Shown in pieces: positions 55,512 to 64,000 of a DNA stretch of 64,000 bases (its first letter is position 1; each line of letters opens with the position of its first letter). This DNA comes from Kalaharituber pfeilii. Taxonomy: Eukaryota > Ascomycota > Pezizomycetes > Pezizales > Pezizaceae. Position numbers and translations under genes: made by a program. The stretch covers positions 62,001 to 126,000 of the forward strand of contig WHUZ01000063.1 of NCBI GenBank assembly GCA_015179045.1, given 5' to 3'. The notes below the pieces were generated by a model, which was not told the origin of the DNA, searched no databases, and worked only from the letters and a program-made list of their open reading frames with translations.

Positions 55512-55737
55512 AGTGCTTGTCGGGGCGAAACCGAAAGAGACCACTGATGGACTGGGTGGAACAATAGCTGGCTTCATTGTACCTAAAATTTCTCATAGTT
55601 ATACCATTATCACTTCCATTTCTGTTATGTTTATTACCAATCTCTCATGTACCTAACCTCGCCATAGCCCATAGGGCGGCACGCGAGTAATGATATATAA
55701 AAAAAAAATAAAAAATAAAAAATAATTAGTGCTTGTC
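55512..55737 (+). mobile_element. LINE type A 3' fragment, 206 bp, 10-bp TSD
   Basis: AGTGCTTGTC at 55512-55521 and 55728-55737 flanks a piece of 3' UTR, CTCGCCATAGCCCATAGGGC..GCGAGTAATGATATA and an A-rich tail with T interruptions. Confidence 0.9.
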
Positions 55738-56434
55738 ACATTATTTCCATCAGCAGTCCTCTCTCCAACAGGTACGATTACAGTACTGTAGAAATCTGTT
55801 CATAACGAGGTTCCATATGACCAAATTGATGTCAGACTCTCTATAATCTAATGCCCCTAGTGACAAACAGTCTCTTATGGAGTAAATAAATCTCAAGGTT
55901 CTATCTACATGCTTGTGATGGCTCTAGTTACCTGATCTCGTGACCTAGTGTCATCATCTATGTGTGTAGGGTATAGGGTGTTTCCAATTCCATCTCAGGT
56001 CAAGAAACTTGAATTGTCTTGTAGAATCAATTCTATCATCACGGTGCAACAGTTCTTCATAGTCTTGCTAGATGAGAACTACATATGGATGGTCCTGGGC
56101 CGTTCTGGTTTCTCGGGACCATCATGAGCGAAGGTGTCTTCCCACACACCTAGCAGTCTCTCACGAGCCAGTTTCTATTGTATACGAGACTTACGGACAA
56201 TTATACTATGTACTTCGGAACGACACATGCTTTCCTTCTATCACTTATATGCAGGACTTCTTTGTTTAACTTTCTACAAAAATCCTTTATCATTGCTTGC
56301 ATGCATTCTAGCTGTGGAACAAAGGCGAGTTATGGAGGAAATACATAGGTAGGAAAGTAACATAAAATATAGGAAAACAATCCACTACTATGACACGCTC
56401 CACCTCAGCAACCCTTACACCCCTTCTTCTTCCT

Positions 56435-56443
56435 ATCCTGCTT

Positions 56444-56477
<34 letters not shown>

Positions 56478-56540
56478 TCAATACTCGCATACCGCCCTGT
56501 GGGCTATGGCGAGGGTTTATTTAAGAAATCCTGCTTTGAT
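56435..56540 (-). repeat. LINE type A tail insertion, 80 bp, 13-bp TSD
   Basis: ATCCTGCTTTGAT at 56435-56447 and 56528-56540 flanks a poly-T of about 27 and the type A hairpin plus 14 bases of UTR. It interrupts an older LINE fragment. Confidence 0.93.
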
Positions 56541-56544
56541 TGAT

Positions 56545-56700
56545 CCAGAAATGCCCCCTACCTCGGAGCATCATTCTCTCCACACTTTACGCTCCTCCAG
56601 CAGGTGAAGTAATCCTTCTTCATCCTCGCCGCACCAGGTGCACTTCCGGCCGTTTGCTTGCCCATGGCCAGGCTGGTTATGTCTCCAGCCTCACTCCGGA
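56545..56700 (-). pseudogene. LINE ORF2 zinc-knuckle fragment
   Basis: Minus strand reads NGRKCTWCGEDEEGLLHLLE then ERKVWRE, aligning with CRWCGEGEEDYEHVMERCRVW of the LINE at 26470-27066. It keeps C-x2-C and the His; the last Cys is changed. Short and decayed. Confidence 0.6.
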
Positions 56701-56769
56701 TTGGAAGCATCTGCCAGCTCATCACCAATATCATGACCATTTATACATGCATCCTCGAGTCTAAAACAC

Positions 56770-59700
56770 AGTTATCGCCAATTTAGGAATTATTCCGCCT
56801 TGTCCCGCAAGACATCACACTTGTACATTCTGCACGTTACAGCCGCTCGTATGCACAGCAAAGTGGTGAATTTTCTTGATAATGGGCCTAGCAATCGCTT
56901 TGAAATTCACGCCAACTCACCAAGGCTTCCTTCACAGAAGCGGAAGATGAATCATTCCACATTTATTTTCATGATATAGCACGATGGGGTCAGGGCAACG
57001 AAAAGCATGGGAATACTGGTAGTACGAGTGCACTGAAGAATCACACTGTTGGCAGTAGTCGGCACTACGCTAGAACTGTTTGAGGGCCTTACAACTAATC
57101 TCGGGACCTACTGGGGGGCAACCAGGCTATACCCGGGATGGTGCTTACCTTAGCGCATTGGCCTCTGGCTAGTGTACTAATAAGTAGTTCCTCGCTTGGA
57201 GGGGGCTCGAGAACCAGACTAACTAAGCACAGCTCGAGGCTAGGATGAGACCAAGAGTTTTTGCCTCCAGAACAGGGAGCAGCACTTTCTTATCCTGCTC
57301 AATTGAGGGGTAAATTAAGGCACTTCAAACGACCTGGAGGGGGATATATGCGCATTGACAACGGCAACTATCAGTGACGTCTGCCATCTGAACCGCAGTT
57401 TCAAAGATAGCCTGCCAATATCAGCCTTCGTAAAGTGTGAACTCACAAGATTCTAGCTGACACGTATGTGTGATCATGCCAGTGGACTTTTCATTACTTT
57501 TTCGACCACAATACTCCAGCGCTGTAGCTCACCTCGCCTGGCGATGCAGTTCCACTGCTAGTGTAGATTCCCTGCCATCTATCTTCTCTATCTGCCTGAC
57601 CTGTAACCAATTGCGGGAGACCTATTCAATTTGGCAATACGGACCCCACATCTACACCTTAAAGCAAGTCTGGTCAATGGGAACTGGCAACATGCTTTTA
57701 GCTCCAGCCTCTCTGAGCAGGTGCAAATGAGGCAAAATAGAGTGTGCCGGTGCATGGAACAGTTACTGGCGGAGTATGGCTCGCGCTCGATTGCCATTGG
57801 TGATGGGGCAATATTGCTAGCCAAGTTCACTTGTTTCATGCACTAGTCGCGAGCTCATACATCACGTATTTGGGAAACAGCAATGCTTTACAGCTTCGGG
57901 TTGTTGATGGAAATGGATACTGAAAATTAATGGCATTAGTCAATAGAATACGTACAACTATTTCACAAAAAGACCCCAAAGTTGGCGGTTAGGCGATTTG
58001 CACTACTTTAAATCATTTCTATGTATCCGTAATATGTACAATGCCATAACCTTGAGTTTCATTACGGCCCCCACACTGCCCTTATTTCACCCTAGATCAG
58101 GAGAATATCCGCGCTAATAGCACTAAGGTATACGCTGATAGATCCTTGTTCCATGATCACTTCCAGTGAATCGCTGAGCACCCCTCAAAGAACAGTACAA
58201 GCCCTCCGATTGTGGGCTTGATGTTTCTTTGGGAGTTTCCTCGTAACATCTTAAGCTACTGAATAACGGAGGTCGTAAAGATTCCCAGATTTATAAGCCA
58301 GAAATTCTACAGCTTGCATGTCATGGAATCACATCGATTGGTGGCCACATATGCTGCCACGGCAGTGCTATTGGAGTAGCTTTCCTTGGAGCAGCATCAT
58401 GGCACTCAACATATTCTGTGCCAGAGGACTGAATGCTCATCTGTTCAATTATCTAAGCACAAATATTCGTCGCTATTTTTACCAGTTTAGTCTAGTCTCA
58501 TGCCAAGACTCTCTGGCTGCTACATAATTGGCATGAGACTAAGTTTAGCCTAGCTCCACCACGCTCCTGTGCTGCAGTCTTACATCTACATAGCAAATGC
58601 CGTTTCTGGGGACGCGCACCTTATCATGGGAATTCCAAGCTAAGCATTTTACTCGTCGATAGAGAGCGCCAATGCCGTGGCACGCAGTCGCCAGGCTTCT
58701 CTCCAGACTATCGGTACTCATCACGAGACACCTAATTCAGTATCATTTCTCGCCATGCCCAGCGTTTCGCCAACCGCACTGATGATTTTCCTATGTAAAC
58801 AGGTAATCGAACTCGATCGCTTGATAGTTGCGTCGTTCCATCCGATTTTGCTAAACGATGTTCCTAATGGCCATGGACTAGAAGGACTAGCATGATAATT
58901 AATTTCTACTGTCACTCGATACCCGCCAGAGTTCACAGCACTTCCTTCGACCCGAGAAATCGAAAACCATCTAAAATTAATTCTCATAAGCTGCATCTGC
59001 ACTACCAGGTAAGGTTCATCACTTCCCTATTGCCCGTATCGCAACCAACTAGTCGGACCATCATCCCCTCAAGTACACTAGTTGCATACCATTCGTCCAA
59101 TCAAGTCCTGGCTTATCTGAGTGAGCCCAGCAGGTTTCTTAGCTGACCCCCTCTTTCTTGATCAATTTCGCCGTTCTTCAGTTCTCGAGTTGTTTCTGCA
59201 AACTTACGGTAACAACGTTAACTTAATCGTCGTTTGCATATGAAGCGGTTCAATACAAGATTCCTTCTCAGCTATACAGCGTGAACTTGGGTTCGGATAC
59301 TGGTTACGAGACTAGTTCGGATATACTATATCCCCTTACTTTAACAAGCATTATCCAGTGCGCCGGCTCCAATCTGTTGGGGCCTGGATTATCATAAGCA
59401 AAACTCTGGGACATCGACGTCAACAATCCTCGTTAATTTTCCTATCCTCAGGAACATCGATCACAACGTCTTTTTCCTTTTTTACTCCAATACCTGCAAG
59501 CTTCTCCACTACCAAGTGCTAAGCGACCCAAAGACCTGGGCCTATCCCAACGTCGATTTGACATCCCGACACTTCCCTACCCACCTGCGCAGCTCCATTT
59601 CGCTATTTGCTATTGAATTATTCTAAGCGTTCACTTTGCCAGCGTCGTGCATGCTCACATCTGAATTACCTCCGCACGCATCGCATTGACCTCATTTATT

Positions 59701-60660
59701 TTCTTTTGAATTCTGTGCTGGTGGTCGTGTGCGGTGGTACCTATTTACTAGTACCACGGAGCCTGGATACATTTTCCTTGTCACATTGTGCATATCCAAG
59801 TTCACAACACGCAAGTACCTGCCTCCACAAGGGAGATCACTAATATTAATTAGAAAGCAACACCCACTGGCTTAGGAGGCGTATTACAATCATAAGAATA
59901 TTCGTACTTCTTGCTACTTCATTAACGAGATACCACTACTACGAACCATATTCACACTTCTAAGCCATTGCACACCACATTTCTCATATTGGCTTTAGCA
60001 CTAATACTTGCACATGCACCACAATCACCTCAATAAAAGCTATTTGCTCGCTTTTCGGACCTCACTTTTTTGTGGAATCCAGTTTCTTGGGGACCAACGC
60101 ATTCCAACCCATTTCAGATAGGTTCCAATCTCCAGCAAAAGGGTTAGTTTTGAATAAAACTACCTGCCACCTTGGTAGAGTTGTTACGAGATACTGTGGC
60201 TTCGGCGTTTTCAGGGCGGAAACGATTGTGAGGTCGTCGCGCTGTGTTTGTGTGAGGGCGCGCTATCGTGGTAAAGAATTCTACTTTATTTGAAGTTGGG
60301 CGCGGGCAAAGTGGACTTTCGTAGGGATACAAGGGAATAGGGACTCAAACCGGACTTAGGGATCCGAATCTAAGCAACAAAGTTATTTGGAGGCGGAAAA
60401 GTTTACGGCAGGTTATTACGATCGGAGGAGGACGTAGCATATAGGACAAAATTCCAAGAGAAAGGACGACTGGAATCAATTTCAGAGCTGAGGAGGTATC
60501 CTGTGGGCAAAATACCGGCGCGACTTCTACCTTGCGATAAGAATCATAACCTATCAAATTATAAGAGCGACATTCGGTGGTGCTACAGATTGGCACCGAA
60601 CATAAAATCAGTACAAAGGAACTAATTTACCAAGGGCCCCTCAATCAGATATTCCGCACT
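56770..60660. other. Intergenic, nothing recognised
   Basis: No open frame above 95 codons and none with known motifs. No LINE tail or TIR pair was seen. The stretch 58890-60070 is CT-rich in places, as in fungal promoters or UTRs, but I cannot tie it to a gene. Confidence 0.5.
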
Positions 60661-60673
60661 TAACATACTTCCA

Positions 60674-63263
60674 ATGCTCAGTATGCAGGGTGTATTCCGC
60701 TTCGGTGAAAGTGACGGCAATGCTGCATTCCCGACTACCGCTAAACGTAAATCCGTCATAGCATCCCCCACGGCAACGCTTGATGCGAGTTCATTACAGG
60801 AGGTAGACATGCTCATGGAAAAGCCTTTGCACGACTTCGACTCAGGGTATCATGGGGACTCAGACCAGTCTTGGGAACACGAGCGGTTGGAAGGACGGTC
60901 GTTGGCGGCTAGAAGAGGCAAGGGTGCTGCCAGTTTGACGTTCACCTCATCAAACGCAACAAGGTGCGCGAGTACGGATGACGAAGGCGAATGTAGATAT
61001 GATTATGAGGAGGATGAGGAAGACGGGGAGAGCAATGATTACGAGGTTAGTGGTAATGTTTTTGTTTTTTTCCGCTCCGTTAGAAACATTCTGTATATTA
61101 TCTCTTCATCGAACCCCCACTACAATATCTATACTTAGTTCCTGTCGCGGCATCCTCTATTTTGTCGATTCAACAGAGCTAACATATAGGCGTCTGTCAA
61201 ATCTGCGATGCGTCCCAGAGTTACACAACAAGTCTGTCCCTAAGTGTTGTGAACTACAATTATGAGAAGTGAGTGATAACTTTTCTTCAGTTATCAGTTG
61301 GAGACGGGAGAGGGGAGAGTCCCCCGCCCGCAAGTTGGTCTTTGGCTCCTAGGTTCTATTTGTTTATAGGAAAAAGGAAAACCTTGCCGTCGGTTTACAG
61401 CGTTCTGTCTGTGATCATCAATACCCCTATTAGAGGGGGACTGACGGTAAACTTATATGACTGGGGCGGTGAGCCTATTGGAACGCCAACTGCTTCCAGG
61501 CAGAATGAGGAATATTAGCTAGAGAAAGGGTGAGAGTATCTAAAAGTGAAACGGTGTATGAGAGGAGTTAGGCTGTGCTGGATATGGAGAAGAGCAGGCG
61601 AATTTGAGGTTTTTCAAAGTTACATAATGCTAACAAGTCCTTTTCTCTGTGATATATAGCGGGCGGAGGTATCATTCCTTTCGAGAGGTAAGGGTTTCTC
61701 GCCAGAACTTCCCAGTCTTCTCTATCGATTCCCATGAGTCTATGATCTGAAGATTCTGATTTTATGAACCTTAAGGGTGAATACATGTATGTCCCACACT
61801 ACCTTAAACCACATCATCGCACTGACTAACATACTCCACAGCCTCCCTAATGACGAAATCGAACAAGAGCGTCTCGACCTTATGCATCACATCTGGCGGA
61901 TTGTCACTGGCACACTGCATTTAGCACCAATAGAAAACCCCGAACGGATATTAGATTTAGGCACCGGGACAGGAATATGGGCGATTGATATGGCGGAGTA
62001 CGTATTGCATGCATATCTACCATTTTATAGGATGGATAGCGGATAGCTGACGCAGGAGGGTACACTTGTTGGTGGATCGTCGTGGTGTCGCGGAAACAGT
62101 CAATACCCTGATGCACAAATCATTGCGAATGATCTGTCGCCAATACAACCAAAGAATGTGCCTCCAAACCTGACGTTTGAGATCGATGATTGTGAAAGTA
62201 TGTGATTAACTATTTTAAGACTCCATCTTGATGGACTCAGTTGATGTTAATATATGATGCTGAAAACTAGGTTTATGGCCCTATTCAAGGCCATTTGATT
62301 TGATCCACGCCAGGACATTAGCAGGGTGCGTATTTCAATTCATTTTGTATTTAAGAATGGGGATTTGGAATTTTGACGGCATGATGCAGCGCTATACGGG
62401 ACTGGCCAGCACTATATGCACAGGCTTTTGAACATTTGAAACCAGGTGGATGGATGGAGGTTTCGGATTGTGAGTCTCACCCTCCATCACTCTGTGCCGA
62501 AATTTAGCAGATAGCTAACAACGATCCTTTAGTCCGGCAAAAAACATATTGCGTTGGAGGACATAAGCCTGGGGCCGCCTGTGTTCAACTGTAAGTCCTT
62601 GTGTTGATAACCCTTTTCACCTACCAATACATTTTCCTTCAAACTAACTTCAATCTCGCTCCCCTTTCCAGCGCCCATCTGTGGAATAAAGCCGTCACTA
62701 GCCTCGGCAAACACTCGAACCCTGCCGCCTTGCACAAGCAATGGATGATTGACGCGGGTTTCATCAATGTGCAGGAAAAAATAGTTCACCTTCCCCAGAA
62801 CCCATGGCCGGCAGACAAGAGAGAGAAGGAGCTAGGCGCCTATGTCATGTACTTCATTCTAGAATCTATTCCGTCATATGGCACCGCGGCGTTAACCCGG
62901 ATACTGGGCATGCAGAGGGTCGAGGCGGAGGCCCTGCTAGCGTCGGCGAGGAGGGATGTACAGGATACTTCGAATAAGTTTTATTCGATTGTGTAAGTCT
63001 CCCACCGGTCCTCTTCTTCCTTTGGGCTGTTATTGCTGTTACAAGATGGGCTTGTGCTTGCCATGGTTGCAGTCTACTGCTCTGCGGATGTTTCGCGGTA
63101 GTCTACGAATTGCACTTTGTGGAATTGCGCAATTTTGTCCAGACGTCTAGTATGTCAAGCGTCATATTTGCACCGCTAACATAACTGATTTCTTGTACAC
63201 AGACATTTCGTCATTGGTCAAAAACCACCTGCTTCAACTAGTGACGGGCCATTGGCATCGTGA
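60674..63263 (+). CDS. LaeA-like SAM-dependent methyltransferase, 11 exons
   Basis: My exons: 60674-61052, 61190-61268, 61660-61687, 61776-61786, 61842-61997, 62100-62197, 62271-62325, 62390-62469, 62533-62590, 62672-62992, 63203-63263; all GT-AG, phases agree, 441 residues. Acidic N-terminus (DFDSGYHGDSDQSWEHERLE, DYEEDEEDGESNDYE), then YNYENGRRYHSFREGEYILP, built across four exons. Core: NDEIEQERLDLMHHIW, SAM motif I LDLGTGTGIW (about 203-212), QYPDAQIIANDLSPIQP, IDDCESLWPY, FDLIHARTLAG, WPALYAQAFEHLKPGGWMEV. It ends HFVIGQKPPASTS. This is the LaeA/TAM-type family of ascomycetes; LaeA regulates secondary metabolism in the nucleus, but most family members have no known substrate. The 11- and 28-base exons are unusual but restore conserved text. 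No co-clustered genes are visible. Confidence 0.88.
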
Positions 63264-64000
63264 GAAAAAAAAAGGAAAAAAAAGCAATCAAACGACCCAA
63301 TAATTTCTGATTCCACACTGCATAGCATTTTGCCCTGTTCTAACCCCCCTGCCCCTCACCATTCTCCGTTCCTCTAACCGTTATGACCCTCCTTCATGCT
63401 TATACAATCATGCCTCTGTCCATACGTTTCTTGTTCCCATACTCTTAGTTTTCGTATTCATATATGTGTGCATCCCAGTCCTAGTCCTCTCATGCAATTG
63501 AATTCACTTAATTTCATCAACCATATGCTCACCATACCCTCGATCACCAACACTCCATACTTTCTACTAGTCACTTTTTCAGACACTCCCTTTGTCTCTT
63601 TCCTTCCTAGATTTTCTCTTCCATCAGTACCACCCTCTAGCATTTTTTTCAACTGTATTTATCTTACTTGAAGCACAACCATATATGCACGTGACGTTTT
63701 GTTCTCTTTGCCCTTTTCTTTTTTTTTTTTTTTTTCTATTTTATTTTGAGATGGTATATAGGAATTTCCCCTTTCCCCCTAGCAGCTCGCAATATTTGTA
63801 TTCAAGTTGCATTTTTCATGTGAATGCAATATCTTCAATGACTGCTGGAAATCCATTTGTGCCTGTCCATCGTACTTAAAATAAGCTCCTTGGCGTTTAT
63901 GGAAGGTTTATGGTGTTTGAAGTTTTGGAGGAATCAAGCTTGACAAATAAATTCGCAAGGAAATATCACATGTGAAAAGTACCTGCATGATTGTTTCACT
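63264..64000. other. 3' flank of the methyltransferase gene, nothing recognised
   Basis: Pyrimidine-rich sequence with a poly-T run at 63718-63735 but no LINE hairpin beside it. No gene supported up to the window edge. Confidence 0.5.

Noticed and set aside
1..64000. tRNA, rRNA or CRISPR arrays
   Set aside because: I looked for tRNA T-loop-like motifs and regularly spaced repeats; only tandem minisatellites were found.

Overview
The window looks like nuclear DNA of a filamentous ascomycete (Pezizomycotina; a transposon-rich Pezizomycetes-type genome is plausible but not proven). The evidence is short GT-AG introns of about 55-140 bases, a microsomal cytochrome P450, a PTR2/POT peptide transporter, a LaeA-like methyltransferase and many Tad1/I-like non-LTR retrotransposon pieces. 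I found no rRNA or tRNA gene and no bacterial feature. Gene density is very low.

Region 1 (1-30100) is a nested transposon graveyard holding one intact gene, the P450 at 6563-8807. Most of it is 5'-truncated LINE copies ending in RNase H, LINE-derived elements that carry only ORF1 ('half-LINEs'), and very short insertions made of only the LINE 3' hairpin plus poly(A). I see three 3' tail types: A (CTCGCCATAGCCC..GGGCGGCATGCGAG), B (CCCTGCCATAGGCT..GCGGGG) and C (CCCTGCCATGGCGAAC..GCGGGG). Many insertions have clean 8-14 bp target-site duplications (TSDs), so the nesting order can be read directly. DNA transposons are mixed in: a fold-back element with about 400 bp inverted repeats (115-1900), a Tc1/mariner-type relic (2418-3190), TA-flanked MITEs, internally deleted hAT elements and a 3.25 kb long-TIR, MULE-like element (13249-16500).

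Region 2 (30100-43000) is the gene island. A P-loop ATPase of HerA/VirB4 type with an N-terminal tryptophan-rich GW/WG-like region lies at 34308-37685 (+). It converges with a large protein of repeated paired C2H2 zinc fingers at 42676-38668 (-). A small unrecognised ORF (33863-33534, -) diverges from the ATPase.

Region 3 (43000-60600) is mostly non-coding. It holds a decayed PTR2 transporter pseudogene (47132-49397) with a 34-base LINE tail in one exon, a pogo-like MITE, smaller palindromic elements and scattered LINE tails.

Region 4 (60674-63263) is an intact 11-exon LaeA-like methyltransferase gene. No obvious biosynthetic cluster links the P450 and the methyltransferase, which lie about 52 kb apart.

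The most unusual signals are the half-LINEs sharing 3' hairpins with full LINEs, the 34-70 base hairpin-tail insertions whose 5' ends cluster at the hairpin base (five of five short type C copies begin GCCCTGC), and the GW-rich ATPase. All calls rest on reading the sequence; no database search was run.
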